Counted from the first letter of the stretch, positions 1 through 13,060 are shown. The stretch is DNA of 64,000 bases from Protopterus annectens (GCF_019279795.1 NC_056745.1:1491225003-1491289002), one strand, 5' to 3'. Notes: generated from the letters alone by a model not told the origin. Made by a program: numbers and translations.

Positions 1-2089
1 TAAAAAGGACCAGCCACAATGAAAATTTTAAATATATTTAACAATAAATAATAAAAGAAACATGAAAATACTAAATATCTATTTACAGTAAACACCAGTG
101 TTTCAGTCACCGGAGATATTAAAAATAACACCAATGGAAAGTTTCACACAGTTATAAAAAAACAAGCTGGTCGTACTATCGATTCCTGATTGACTAAAAG
201 AATTACTGTTTCTACTTATTGAATAGAGCAAGACAAGATGGGTGAGTGGTCCTTGTACGATCCAAACAAAATACAGAATGATCCTGACACTGCAATCTCC
301 TCTAAAATTAAAACATTATTTCTGTACAGAATGACATCACATACATCTGGTCATCTGACTCTGTTTCCCGCACCACCCCCCATCACTAGAAGCTACCAGG
401 GTTTAGCATAGGTTTACCATACACAGAAAAAGAGCGTTGCTCAGATGTGATACAGTTGTTGGAAGTCATAAAACCATTCCTCCCTTCCTACAGGAGCTAC
501 AACCTATTCTGTAGTACAGATATTGCATCTCTAGCTCCATTCAAAACTGTGGAATAACATCTTTATGGCTTAACCCATAAAGTAATTTAATTTCAAGGAT
601 ATTTTTCCAAAGTCAGGTAGATTAACCTCTTCTCTCTCAGTATATGCTGTTACAATATATACATTTAAAGAGTTACAATAATACATGTACATTTCTTTTC
701 TTTCCAGTAGGGTGCACTGCTGATACATTTTAATACAAGCACCCCTCACAAGTACATTTTCAGCACAAGCATCTGTACAAATCAGTTCAATATACAATTA
801 ACATATAATTATTTAGAAAGTTATAGCTTGCTGTGCTGGCATAAGTTATACATCCACTGCCCGACTTCTGCTGGCATGGCTGGCAATACCTCCTGTCTTC
901 ACAGCATCATCTTCTGTTTTCTACCCAGTGCCTCTCATCCATCACCAGGTGCACCAGCTTTCCTGTGCCTCCCAGACTTGTTCTGAAGTAGCTGGGATTG
1001 GCAAAGAAATTGAAGCTGTCCTGGGAGTCAAGCCATCTGCATTCAACCAAAGGTTTTAACATTTAATGGCCTATCCTGTTATCTGTCTCTTCCCAATGCA
1101 TCATCTATGGTTGTCTCTCTGAGGGTGGGCACACAATGGGGATGTGCGCCACATTGCACCACCTCCACATCAGCTCAGCCATGTCCACCACCTTTTCCCC
1201 TCCTTGGGAATCATTGTGAGGTTCCCAGTCGCCACCAGGGATCACCACAGGGAAAGCCCACAGAGCCACATATCCCTCCCTGCTGCTCAGCCAATCACCG
1301 GAGCCATTAATCAAACCCCAAGTAGGCTGGGATATGGTTAGGGCTTTATCCCTGTGTGCCACTGAAGTGCCTGTTGATTGCAAATTATTTGCTATAAAAT
1401 AATTAAACATGGACTTCATCAGACTAATGACAGAGTCCATGAGGAATGAAAGGACGAAATCTCTTGATTGATAAACTGAATTTTTTGGAAGAATTTGTAG
1501 AAGTGGACTGTTTGGTTATTTTAAAATAGACATATACGTTTCACTAGCAGGGCAGCTATATTCAACAACAGAAAAGCACCAGGAACCTGTCATAGACACT
1601 TTCGTGAACTGTCCTCTAAGGAAGTTCAGATGGGAGGAGGGAAGGCCAATGAACCTAATCTAGTTAAAAATATCTCTGTGTCTATTTATTTACATTCCCA
1701 CAGGTATAGACAGACAAAACATTATTTTATAAATGCATATACACACAGACAGACATGTACAACAATGCTGTGCATTTAAATCAAAAGATGCTTTTCTCTG
1801 CTTCCATGAATTTTGAATGGTCGGCTCACTGACTCATATTGTGGTCTAAGCTGTGCTTGCACGGAGTTAAATGGGGGTTTCTTATGATGCCGAAGCTTTT
1901 GGAAATACCAAGAGCTTCAGCATTAAGAGTAGAAGTGACTGTGCGAATGTTTGTGGGCTAGGGTTAGAGTTAGGACTATGGAAAGGGATAGATTTAATGC
2001 TTTGTGTTTGTCTTTTTACTAGATGCAGATATATGTTTAAGTGTTTCCAGGATACAGTTAGAGTAAAGGCTATGTATGTGATGGTGTAC

Positions 2090-2090
<1 letters not shown>
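1..2090. other. No gene recognised
   Basis: AT-rich DNA with no convincing coding segment. A minus-strand open stretch at 1105-1440 and flanking codons down to about 850 have protein-like composition, but I could not match them to any family. The region presumably belongs to the downstream intron of the HDAC10-like gene. Confidence 0.5.

Positions 2091-2178
<88 letters not shown>
2091..2178. repeat. (GT)n microsatellite
   Basis: Uninterrupted GT dinucleotides for about 86 bp. The open frames across it on both strands are artefacts of the repeat. Confidence 0.98.
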
Positions 2179-2179
<1 letters not shown>

Positions 2180-2586
2180 TCTTGTTTAGTGATACTGTCA
2201 GGGAAAAGGTCTTTGATAACAATGTGTACAGTTGAGGGGTTAGGATTAGCACACATGAGAATGGTGGTACGACAAGGGGGCAACCCCACCCCCGTACATC
2301 CTTAGTCAGGTGTGCTAACCCTAACTGTGCTGCTGCTGGCTCTGACCCCAACCAAACATTACCTGATTGAAAACTCTCTTCCCAACAGTATCACTATTCA
2401 AGCAAATTATGTCTGAAGGGTTTGTTACGGGGTTTTGTTTCTGTTAAGGAAGAGAACATTTCTTTTCTTTTTCAGTCAGCTTAGGTATAAGCTTTGTATT
2501 CTGATATTTGTGTATTTCAATGTGAAAAAACTGGTGCAATATGCATTGATGTTTTTCCATGTTATTTTAAGAGTATACCTGTTATT

Positions 2587-2587
<1 letters not shown>

Positions 2588-2670
<83 letters not shown>

Positions 2671-2718
2671 TATATAAACACATACACACACACATACAGA
2701 TATATATATATATATATT
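2588..2718. repeat. Compound (AT)n/(CA)n microsatellite
   Basis: An AT tract (2588-2638) runs into a CA tract (about 2637-2668) and then into mixed AT and ACAC stretches. A 15-base A-run lies nearby at about 2829-2843. Confidence 0.95.
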
Positions 2719-2843
2719 CACAGACATACAATGTGGAATGTGGTATATATTATTGCACCAGAAATTCAAGGATTATCTGCAGTGGTGCAGACTTTTTGCA
2801 CAATCAAGTGACCAAAAATAACTTTCTAAAAAAAAAAAAAAAA

Positions 2844-3675
2844 GGAAGCACATACAGAATACTTTTCATCTTCAAAGTCCCGCAGCCTCATGACCAGGAA
2901 TACAGTTATATCCACAATGATCCATTAATTCCTTTCAGCACTGGCAAGATATGGGAATCAAAGTCTATAGTATACAGATGGTCTCCTGCAGAGTCTCTTC
3001 CCTCTGTCCTCTTCCAAAGGAAGACAATGAGGTCTTCTCAGGCAAGACCACATCAATTCCTCCTTACAGAAGCATGACACCCAAAACAAATGTTCCAGGC
3101 AACCTGTCTTCTTCCACGAGAGATAAACTTCTTTTGTCTGGTAGAGCTCCAGCCTTCTCCTTTATACACCATTTAATTACATAATTAGTTCCATTAAGTG
3201 AACCACGCCTAATACAAAAATGCATCAACGCTCTTAAACAGCTCTATTTACAAGAAGAATTATACTACTAACATCAGTGACGCACCTTTCTGGCAAAAAC
3301 CACCACACCACATCACAGTAGCACCACCACCCCAGCTTGACCCTCAGTTTAAGGATGGTAGGTAGATGGTGACTCCTAGACAGATATCCAAGTCAGGCAT
3401 GGTTCATGCTTAACCATGAATCGATAAGGCTGTAAGGATAGTGCTCACCTATATAAGTTCATAGGATATTACTAGGCAGTTGACTTAATTGGCTCATTTA
3501 CAGCCCAGCTAAACCTGTACACACTGCATGGTATTCTTTCTGTAAGGGATCCAGGGGCCACCCTGGTTGTGTAATTCCTATTTCCATCCATTCTTACAAG
3601 TAGTACTTAAAAAGTGTTAATTAATATACACTATTTCAAAAGGTATATACAATTTTACCCATCTTGCTGGAAAAA
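2844..3675. other. No gene; possible short CR1 3' end near 3455
   Basis: No coding region is recognised. The segment starting GTTCATAGGATATTACTAGG at about 3457 resembles the reversed 3' terminus of the CR1 family seen elsewhere in the window, but only weakly. Confidence 0.35.
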
Positions 3676-3679
3676 AACA

Positions 3680-3957
3680 CAATAAACAAAACATGCTGGA
3701 GGGATAGGGTCTTGATCCAGACTCTGGAATAGACTGCCCATACATGTCAAGCAGAGAGCCTCTTTGGCCCTCTTCAAAAGGAACCTTCATGATTGGATGG
3801 GAGAAAGTAAATTCACCCTGGGATCAAGTCAGTCGCCCTGCTAGACATGGGTCCAGGAAGTAAATAGTGTGGGAAGAAATAGCCAGGGAATTGATAAGGT
3901 TAGGCTTGTATAGGCCCTAGGGCCGACAGCATAGTACCAATCTATGAACCTATAATG
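3680..3957 (+). mobile_element. CR1 LINE, 5'-truncated 3' end
   Basis: Starts within the RT C-terminal region (AACATGCTGGAGGGATAG, TGGATGGGAGAAAG) and ends with the family 3' terminus (TAGGCCCTAGGGCC, then CTATGAACCT). It aligns with 50490-50758 of the longer CR1 copy. It contains indels and is not functional. Confidence 0.85.
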
Positions 3958-4029
3958 GGAGATCTATTTTCCCTGTCAGGGTGAAAAAGGTATTGTATGA
4001 TTTGGAAGTTTGCTTTGGCAACACACTTT

Positions 4030-5105
4030 GCACAGTAATTTATTTACATTCATTTAGTTACCGGCAAAGTCCAACTGGGTGAAAAACCCATTTTCAGCGG
4101 AGGCCTGGGGAAAAAAACTCCACATGTATCTTAAAAGTACATAAATACATACTATTACAGAAATTATACAGTAATCAATAACATTTTACACACAATATAC
4201 ATATTGCAAAAAAAAATTAACAGAGATGAAGTACAAATTAACATAGATCCAGGAGGTATAGGTTTTTTAAAGTCACAATTCAGTTAAATATAACAATATT
4301 AAGAAAGTTGAAATATAGCTATTAGTCAGAAAGAGATAGAATAGCAAGAACGAGCAATTCTACAGCCACTTAGCCTGGACTAGTACAGGTACAAAGCAAA
4401 GAGTCATTAAGGAAAATTTTACGGAATTTTTAAACTGATGGGCATTGGAAGCAGTTCTAATAGGAAGAGGAAGTGAATTCCAGACTTTGGCTACATAGTG
4501 GGAATATAGGGAATCACCAGCTGTGTTGGTTGAGTTGCTTACTTGTAGTAGTGATTTATTTTCAGATCTAAGATTACGGTTAGCAACATAAGGTTTTAAT
4601 ATATTTAACAGAGCTGGAATTTTTTCGGGCTGATATAATAATTTGTGTGCCATGATTAGTTGATTGTATGACAGTAGTTGTGGTATTTATATCCAAGATA
4701 GTTTTTAAGGAGTAGCAGTGGTGTGCCTGATGTGGACAGTCAGTAGCAAATTTTTCTATATTGTTGTAGTAGCATATTTCATGTTTCCTTAAATCTGTCT
4801 TTTTTTAGATTAACAAGAATTGGGGAGGCATACAGCAAGGTTGACAGGAAATGGGTAATAGATATAGAAATCCTAGAAGTATCAGTTAAGAATTTTTTGT
4901 TCCTGTATAAGATACCCAGTTTTTTGTGAACTTTCTTGATTGTTTGGGATATGTGTAGATCAAAACATACGTTATCAACTGTAATACCAAGTAATTTTGC
5001 TTGAGGTTCAGGGATGATTTTTGTATTATTGTCAGCAATAATATAATTGTAATTTGTTACAAAAGCTGCATTTAACAGCACAGTGGCTTGAGGCACATAA
5101 TGAAG
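4030..5105 (-). pseudogene. L2-like LINE 3' half (RT C-terminal region)
   Basis: Minus-strand fragments at 5096-4779 (AKLLGITVDN, HKKLGILYRNKKF) and 4653-4360 (LRSENKSLLQV, VWNSLPLPIRTA, FKNSVKFSL) match the region after the RT catalytic core of L2/CR1-clade LINEs. The 3' end near 4060 carries a tail (GGAG-TTT-CCCCAGGCCTCCGCTGAAAATGGG in reversed form, interrupted) shared with the SINEs here. It is truncated at 5', with no RT core or endonuclease, and frame-broken between the two parts. Confidence 0.8.
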
Positions 5106-6530
5106 TAGGAGTGAATCCTTTCCCTGGGGTTAAAGGGACTGTTTTGCAATCATATTTGGTAGCATAGGTAGAAAAGGGATATCAAGGCAATAACCAGAAT
5201 TTTAAAAAGACTTGCACCCATGCAGTGCACCGTTCCCTGCTGCTGCATGCTGCATAACTCATTCTCAGCCTCGTGAAGCACACAGAAGTGCACAAATCAC
5301 AGCAATTTAAAAGCACAAAGAACATTAACCAGCCAATCGACAGATGGCTTGCACTTCTCCAGGAGACTGGCATTTCGTGCAGACCACAACAGAGTTTCTT
5401 TCTTTCACAAAGCAACTCAGTAGCCAGCATAAACAATCAGTTTGCTACTACAGTAAAAGTAAGTAAATAAGTCAGTGCAGTATGCATGAATTTAATCAGC
5501 TAGATAAGATTCAGCCAGGTTTCTTTTTTTCTGCAAAGTAACTCAGAATTCCAGTGATTTAGATAGTTACATCACCTTTTAGGAATTAAACCAGCTGCAG
5601 CACTTGAATTTAGCTAAACATAAAAATAAGTAAATTAATTAGTTAATTTAAGTCCTTCCACAGTGGCTGAAGGATCTGAAGTTTACTCAATTCTAGGAGT
5701 AAAACGATCACATCAGGAGCCATCTCTGCAGCTTTGTATTTCCACCCTGCTGTCTGTTTAAATAGAACAGCAGGGCATGCTCTGTTATCAGTGTAAACTC
5801 TAGGCTGAGAATGCAATGCTTTAATGAAGACAATGCACACATGGTAGCCAGTTATTCACTTTCAACAGTGGAACACCTGATATCTATTCTCAATTTTTGA
5901 CTAGCAAAAAAAAACAAGATATCTTAATTAAAGTTCTGTGATAACACTGCCCTAAGGCCTATCTCTGATGCACTGGTATATACTATGAAAGACTGTTTAA
6001 ATCTGGAGAAGCTAATGCAGACTGTGGATACAGGCCAAAACATTGCCTGCCTTTAGTGTCCATTTTCCTTAATGGGCATCTTCCCCTCTGGTCAAATGTG
6101 TGAAAAGACAACTTATTGTTGCAAAATGGGATGCACATTTTCAGTAGTTCTGAGGTAATTCCAAACATGCTCTCACCTCCTCCCTGGTGTAACAGGTTAG
6201 TTCCTCTCAGCTTCAAGTTTTACTTTCTAGATCCTAAAAATCCCTCTATTAATTATAAAACCAAAGTACTTTATCACCTTCATGTATAAACTGCACTTGA
6301 ACACACTGAGAGTTAATTTGTCTTGTCTCAGAGTCTAATACAGTCTGTACATTGGCTATACAGGTGCCCAGTTCACGGACTGTTTTATAACATCATATAC
6401 ATAAATAGATAACTGGCAGTGTATCTGGCAGGGGGTTTTAAGACTCTGTCCATTAATCTCTGAAAGGTCAGTGCAGACTGGTATATCCCAAAGGGAAGGA
6501 CAGTATACTGGAATAGGCCCTCTGATTTTC
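5106..6530. other. No gene recognised
   Basis: Intronic DNA with only short uninformative open frames. No repeat family or RNA gene was identified. Confidence 0.5.
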
Positions 6531-6792
6531 GGGTCTATATTAGAATCGCGAACGTTCACAATGTCGAGTCTGAAATTGTTGACATGTAAACGGCAAAACC
6601 GCAGAACATCGAAGAGGTAAATGGAAAGGGGAGATGTGCAGGGGGCTTGCCCCCCTGCTTAAAGCAAGTAGTTCTGTGTTTTGACTTTTTTTCATGTCTT
6701 TATTAGGTAATCGATGTTACTAGACTTCGACGATATGGTGTCGATCATATCATATTCGAAGTTCAGTAACTTTGAGTATCTAATATAGACCC
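6531..6792. mobile_element. MITE with GGGTCTATATTAGA inverted ends
   Basis: A 262-bp segment bounded by a 14-bp inverted repeat (GGGTCTATATTAGA at left; its complement at 6779-6792). It has no coding capacity. Its ends share the first 12 bases with the element at 28512-28860, so both probably belong to one DNA-transposon group. I could not identify a target duplication, so the superfamily stays open. Confidence 0.75.
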
Positions 6793-7077
6793 CTGGTTTT
6801 CAAAAAGCCATATCTTCTTTAGCTTCAGCAGATACAGGAATCGGCCAGCTTCCCTTTGGTAGGACTAATGTGATCAGAAATCTCACCTTGCCCAACCTTT
6901 CTTTTGCTTCATCAACCCTAAGTAAGGGATAGTTATCAAACTTCAAAATGTTGTTCAGGTTTCCAAAATCATTACATAATGATTGTTTCACCATGCTTTG
7001 GGATTAACAGTAAATGGATGTTACACTTGTTTTGGCAGTTTTTCAGACAATTTAGCTATATGGTCATTTCTTTTTTA

Positions 7078-7262
7078 TTAAAAACAAAATGGATACCAAC
7101 AAATAAAATCTCTTAATTTATTTCATACAGAACAGAGCTTTTGGGAAACACCCTTCATCAGTGTAATACGGAATACTGATGAAGGGTGTTTCCCGAAAGC
7201 TCTGTTTTGTATGAAATAAATTAAGCATTTCTATTTGTTGGTGCCCGTTTTGTTTTTGATTT
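7078..7262. mobile_element. Penelope-type terminal repeats in inverted arrangement
   Basis: Two copies of about 90 bp face each other around a 12-bp spacer (GTAATACGGAAT at about 7162-7175). Each reads, from the centre outward, CTGATGAAGGGTGTTTCCC, then AAGCTCTGTT, then ATGAAATAAATTAAG. This resembles the terminal repeat (pLTR) seen at the ends of the Penelope-like elements at 31044, 34060 and 54900 (a TGATGAAG hairpin, then AAAGCGCT or AAAGCTCT, then AATAAA). The arms differ at a few positions. Confidence 0.75.
7176..7198 (+). ncRNA. Hammerhead-ribozyme-like core
   Basis: CTGATGA (7176-7182), a GGG-TGTTT-CCC hairpin and GAAA (7195-7198) reproduce the conserved core and stem II of a hammerhead ribozyme. 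Such motifs are known in Penelope-like terminal repeats. The mirror copy on the minus strand (CTGATGA at 7161-7155) has AAAA instead of GAAA. The cleavage-site strand and stems I and III were not resolved. Confidence 0.6.
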
Positions 7263-7319
7263 ATTCGTGAGTGTGCAGCTTAGTTAACTGCAGTCAATTT
7301 GTGTCTTCAGTCACTTCTT

Positions 7320-9790
7320 TTTTATTAACAATTCTTTTATTATACCACCTTCAAACAATTTACAATCAACCATTTTCATCAACTCTCTAAGTTCACAGAT
7401 GCAAGGACTACACATGAAGTAACTAGAAATAACCAGTACAAAAAAAATTAGTCAGAACAACACACATAAAAGAAGAATGATGTGGGAGAAGGTGTACCAT
7501 ATCATTGTGCTCCCTCACTTAAATGTATCACCTGATTTACTGTACCTCATTGCTCCACTCTTTTGTGTGTGGTATCTATCCTATAACACTAAACTCCCTC
7601 ATCTTCATTCCTGCTACATCACCAGATCCCACCCCCTGCATTTATTTCTAATCCTTGTCTAACCTTCCTAAAATTCAATGCCAGTTCCATTTCCTTCATC
7701 TTGTTCATTAATCCTGTTGACTCTTGCCATTCTGGTTCATCCCGTTTCTTCCTCCTATGAGTGATGGCTTTTTTCATAGTCCATAAAACCAACGTAACCA
7801 ATAGTTACAGTTGTTCAGGTACGCCTAGCTCTGAATCCCAACTCAAAAGTATTAACTCCTTAGAGATATCTACATCCCTTTAGGGTATGCACTTAAAAAT
7901 TCTCTGAAATCCACTTTAGTTTGTTTAAACTCTGATAGTTCCAGAAAATATGTTTCCATGTTCCACACTATCCTTTAGACCACCTCCAGCATTTCCCTCA
8001 GTCACAGGGAACAGTCTACATATGCTGCTCGGGTTTTTACCCAAACTTTCTGGAATTCCTTACGACTGCTGCTGTTTTAGGTACCAAGCATATTTCTGCC
8101 AATTATTCTTTAACTGCCACCTTAGTCTCACATTCCATTTCTTAGTTTGTATCCTCTTTGTTTACAGTTGTAAGTTACAGGTTTATAATATCTAGGAATG
8201 AATTTCCATTTTGATGCAACTCCAGTTCTCACTTCCTCACGTCTCCCTCAACCTGGCAACCTTCGTTCCCATGCGGGCCTGACATTTTTCTTTTACCATT
8301 CTTCAACCAACCCCATGCATGCCAGCTGCACTGCATTTGTTAGGGAAAATTGTACTTTGGTCTGTTCCCGGCTTATTATACCTTCCATTCAATATTTGTT
8401 CCAAGTATTTAGGAATTCTTTGATATGTGCATCTCCGTGCGGCTACTGCCGACTCCCTGCACAGTCTCTCCCTATAAAGTACTTTCCCTACATCAATCTC
8501 ATCTTAAAAAAACTCATCTGTTTTTCACTTTCCACTGACAGCTGAATCATTATTGCCTTGTTTGTATCAATAAAGGTTTACCTCCATACAATAAAACCAC
8601 ATTGATCAGGACGTATCAACACGACAAGCTTAGGGGCGAACTTTCTAGCAATGATAGTCACAAAAACTTTGTATTCATGGTTTAATACTGAAAGTGTGTG
8701 ATATAAGCTCAGGTCCAATACACATTTTTACAATTTAGGAATAATTACCATAACAGCTTTGTTCCACAAATATGGTATATTTCCTCCCTTTAAGCCATTC
8801 TTTATTAAATTATAAGATATGTCAGTTTTTTCCCCTCCATGCTTGCAAATGTCCATCTGTATCAAATCCATTCACGGTGTTTTCCCTGTTGATTTTCCCA
8901 TTTTATTACCTTCCTGAATTCCTCCTTGTTGTAATTTCCCGTAAGTCCCAACCATCTTCCTCTGTCAGCTTTTTAAGCTTAGTTCTCCCTGAAATTCTAC
9001 AGCTTCCCTTTCTGACTGTTCACCCATCTCATCCCCTCATACAACTGTGCATAGAATTTGCTATAAATTTCTAGAATCTTTGCCGGCTCTTCCTCTAACT
9101 TCCCCATGCTTCTATCCTTCATCTTGATCAGTAGCTTCTGGGCCTTCTGCATTCTCACGGTTTGTGCTAGTAATTGGTGTTCTTCAAATTAACCTCAAAT
9201 AAAAGTTGCTTCAGTGCCGTCGTCCTACATTAAATTACAAAATCCAAATATTCTTTTCCTTCCCTTATCTCCAAAAGTTCAGCCCCTTGTTCCCTCATCC
9301 TCACTATCTTCTCTTGCTCTCTCTACATTGTGTCGAATCCACTTAAGTAATCTTTACTCACACTCATCCACTCTTCTCTTTTTTTCACTATCACTTTACA
9401 TCTAAGGCTGGTCTTAAACTCCTCTCATACCATCATCCTATCCTCTGTCGCTTGCTCTACATGACGCTTCATTTTAGTCAGCAATTTCTGCAACCACAGT
9501 CAAAATCACCACCTTCTCAGCAAATGTCTTGGGTGTCATCAGTGTCTTAACTCCTGCATTAACTTAGTCTATTTAGTTGCAAACATGACTGCAGTTGGCC
9601 TGATAAAATTGTCAGAAGTGTAAGTAGATTTTGAACTATGCTGCTGAGCTCTGTACAAATATATATTCTATCGAAGCAAAAAGCCCAATTATTATACATG
9701 CAAACAAAATGCGTAAAAACCCTCTTTACTGGTCCTGCTGATAATGCATTCATTAAACTGAACATCCTTAAGAATTTCTCTAGATATTAG
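7320..9790 (-). pseudogene. L1-like LINE fragment (ORF2 3' part)
   Basis: Reading the minus strand shows scattered L1-type ORF2 motifs in order. They are a pre-RT stretch (AKILEIYSKFYAQLYEG, about 9080), RT motif 1-2-like residues (HEYKVFVTIIARKF then PDQCGFI, about 8700-8590), and near 7800-7620 the C-terminal block (LWTMKKAITHRRKK). The order and orientation fit one element with its 3' end near 7320. It is riddled with stops and frameshifts. Only fragments of open frame survive. Confidence 0.7.
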
Positions 9791-9974
9791 CCTATGCCGC
9801 CTTGGCCACCAGATGTACATTCTTTCACAAATACGATGTTATAGTTCCAAGTCCCTCCCCATATCACAAATCTTGGTGAAAACTAATAACTTCATTCGGC
9901 ATGACTTTCATCTCGCTTATTATTATTGGTAGTAAATAGACTTTTGCTATTTTTACTTTTCTTCGCTTTCCAGT
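9791..9974. other. No gene
   Basis: Short spacer with no recognised feature, immediately before the 31-bp array. Confidence 0.5.
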
Positions 9975-11027
9975 AGCCTCACACTGTACTGTATCGACCT
10001 TGTAAGGCCTCACACCGTACCGTATCGACCTTGTAACGCCTCACACTGTACCGTATCGACCTTGTAAGGCCTCACAATGTACTGTATCTACCTTGTAAGG
10101 CCTCACACCGTACTGTATCTACCTTGTAAGGCCTCACGCTGTACTGTATCTACCTTGTAAGGCCTCACACCATACTGTATCGACCTTGTAAGGCCTCACG
10201 CCGTACTGTATCGACCTTGTAAGGCCTCATGCTGTACTGTATCGACCTTGTAAGGCCTCACGCTGTACTGTATCGACCTTGTAAGGCCTCATACTGTACT
10301 GTATCAACCTTGCAAGGCCTCACACTGTACTGTATCGACCTTGTAAGGCCTCACACTGTACTGTATCTACCTTGTAAGGCCTCACACTGTACTGTACAGA
10401 CCTTGTAAGGCCTCACACTGTACTGTAGCTACCTTGCAAGGCCTCACACTTTATCGACCTTGTAAGGCCTCACACTGTACTGTATCTACCTTGTAAGGCC
10501 TCACACTGTACTGTATCGACCTTGTAAGGCCTCACACTGTACTGTATCGACCTTGTAAGGCCTCACACTGTACTGTATCGACCTTGTAAGGCCTCACACT
10601 GTACTGTATCTACCTTGTAAGGCCTCACACTGTACTGTATCTACCTTGTAAGGCCTCACACCGTACTGTATCGACCTTGTAAGGCCTCACGCTGTACTGT
10701 ATCTACCTTGTAAGGCCTCACACTGTACTGTATTCTACCTTGTAAGGCCTCATGCTGTACTGTATCGACCTTGTAAGGCCTCACACTGTACTTTATCGAC
10801 CTTGTAAGGCCTCACACTGTACTGTATCGACCTTGTAAGGCCTCACACTGTACTGTACCGACCTTGTAAGGCCTCACACTGTACTGTACCGACCTTGTAA
10901 GGCCTCACACTGTACTGTATCTACCTTGTAAGGCCTCACACTGTACTGTATCGACCTTGTAAGGCCTCACACTGTACTGTATCGACCTTGTAAGGGCCTC
11001 ACACTGTACTGTATCGACCTTGTAAGT
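9975..11027. repeat. 31-bp minisatellite, about 34 copies
   Basis: The unit is GCCTCACACTGTACTGTATC followed by GACCTTGTAAG. Variable positions include TATC/TACC/TAGC, CGACC/CTACC and CACACTG/CACGCTG/CATGCTG. The length of 31 is not a multiple of three and the array is stopped in all frames. One copy near 10446 lacks the GTACTG segment. I found no similarity to either HDAC10-like exon. Confidence 0.96.
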
Positions 11028-11990
11028 GCACACTTTCTTCTTTGATAAAAGTGCAGCCACTAATTACACTCTGGTCACACTATCAGGGCTTTATCCCACA
11101 ATACCACCAGTGCAACGAAAAATGTGATAATATAACGAAGTCCCAAGGACTGTAGAAAGTCAGACACAGGGACAAATAGGAAAAGTGCCATCCTCTGCAT
11201 AATACAGAAACAGCAAGCACAGCAACAGCTTACAAATTTCACAAAAAAAGAAAAAAATTGACAACTTTAAATATCATTACCAACAACAGGGTTACATCAT
11301 GCAGAATTAGTCAAGACTAAAAGATTACTCATTCAAGGTGACCAGATAAAGAGAGGAAAACAGAAAACTAGGAAAAGGAAAGCCCCCAACCAAGACACTC
11401 TGTTGCAAGGAAAAAGGCTTGAAAAAGAAACAAAGACGAAACTTGTCTAGAAGGAAGTGATGAACCAGCAGCTTCTGATATGCCAGGAAATTCCTTTCTC
11501 CAGCTGATAGGCTATTATATAATAAAACTGTCGGGTACCAAATCAGCCTAGAATGGAATAAAGGCAATATTAGTCACAGGAGAGTCAAAATTCAGGGGAA
11601 TAGACTCATATGCATACAAAGGATTTAATGAAAATGGAGTGTTTATACCTCTACTGGGTCCAACATTAAGCATATCAGTGAGCCCTTATACAAACTGTGT
11701 TACTATATATAACAATACCCATGACAGAACCTTGGAAAATAGATGGACACATGGGATTAGTCAGTGTGATTTGCACTCCATACCAAGGGAAATTGCAGAG
11801 TTAATGATTTTTATTTCCAAAAAAAAGGAATCACACCATTTTTTTTTTTTGAAAAATTGTTTTCTCAAAAGGTTACAAAGTCAGGATCAACAGAAAAACA
11901 GAGTGGGTCAATACTGATGTCAAGAGGGCAGGCAGTACAACTAAAAGGGTGGGACACTACCTGCCACATGACTTCAATCATATGTGTGTA
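11028..11990. other. No gene recognised
   Basis: AT-rich DNA without convincing coding capacity or a recognisable repeat family. Confidence 0.45.
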
Positions 11991-12022
11991 TCCATATACA
12001 TATACATACATATATATTTATA

Positions 12023-12055
<33 letters not shown>

Positions 12056-12071
12056 GTACGTACACACACAC

Positions 12072-12164
<93 letters not shown>

Positions 12165-12200
12165 TTTGTATATTATATATACACACACACGTGTGTGTAC
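11990..12200. repeat. Compound (AT)n/(AC)n microsatellite
   Basis: Alternating AT and AC tracts about 200 bp long, including an ACACACACGTGTGTGT palindrome near 12190. Overlapping open frames of Tyr/Ile/His/Thr codons are artefacts. Confidence 0.95.
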
Positions 12201-12419
12201 AGTGCATGCTATATATATAGCCCCCCACATATTTTGAATATTTTCAATTATATACATGGATATATGTAATTGCAATATATTACTGTTCTCTGACAATAAT
12301 ATATACATATCAGTTACTTATAACAGTCAATCATGCATTTATATAAATGAAAACAAACCATATTGACATATTTTCAGTTGCAAACATTATACATCATATA
12401 CAATCTTCTATACAGTCAT

Positions 12420-13060
12420 TGTCAGTCAAACATTACGTAGCTCACTCCCTTCCTGCCTTCCCTTAAACCTCATTCCTCTGCCTGTATTTTTCCCACAATT
12501 CCCATTTTTTTCTATATAATTTGCAATTACCATTTTGTAAAGACCCCAGTTATATTTTTTTATCTTTGTTACTATATTCCCTACTTCTAGCTCCGTTGGT
12601 TTAGACTTTGATTTCCATCTTCTAGTAATTGCTTTTTTGGCAACTACCAGAATTAAATTCAGTAAGACCTTACTATGTCTAGGCGATTCTGCTTCTGTTT
12701 CACAGCTCAGAACATCATTTATTTAGTTACACCAATTTGCTCAATCAGTATTTCTGATAGAGTTTTCTGCAGGCAATTTTTAAAAGTCTGCCAACTCACT
12801 ACACTCCCAAAAACATGTTCCCAGTTATCTCTTTCTTCCGCATCACACAACAAACATTTGCAATCTACTCAAGAAAAATTATTTGGAGTCTGCTTAAGAT
12901 ATAAAAAAAATACCAGTGCAAACACTTCCAAGCAAAGATTCTAAATCTTCTACACTTTGTTGCATATTTGGGAACCATACGAAAACAACAGCATGTTGAA
13001 TGTAATAGATGTTGACTTTGATTCGACATTTGACAAGAGTACATCACAGGCTGCTTTTGT
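12420..13060 (-). pseudogene. L1-like LINE 3' end
   Basis: The minus strand encodes PKYATKCRRFRIFAWKCLHW, nearly identical to the segment at 61120-61190 of the large L1-like element. It then has a cysteine motif (CKCLLCDAEER in a shifted frame) and the C-terminal block ILVVAKKAITRRW near 12650. It ends in a 3' UTR close to 12430 that aligns with 63000-63150. It is 5'-truncated near 13060 and broken by indels. Confidence 0.82.

Noticed and set aside
1105..1440. Minus-strand 111-codon open frame as a gene
   Set aside because: Protein-like composition, but no recognisable family, no clear splice sites and a stop shortly after it. Left as unexplained DNA.
1871..2351. Open frames of Val/Cys and Thr/His codons on both strands
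   Set aside because: They are translations of the (GT)n microsatellite. The same applies at 2435-2769, 11857-12308, 28896-29458, 45511-45847 and 52579-52907.
9975..11027. Possible CRISPR array (regular 31-bp repeats)
   Set aside because: There are no unique spacers, the unit is contiguous, and the genome is vertebrate.
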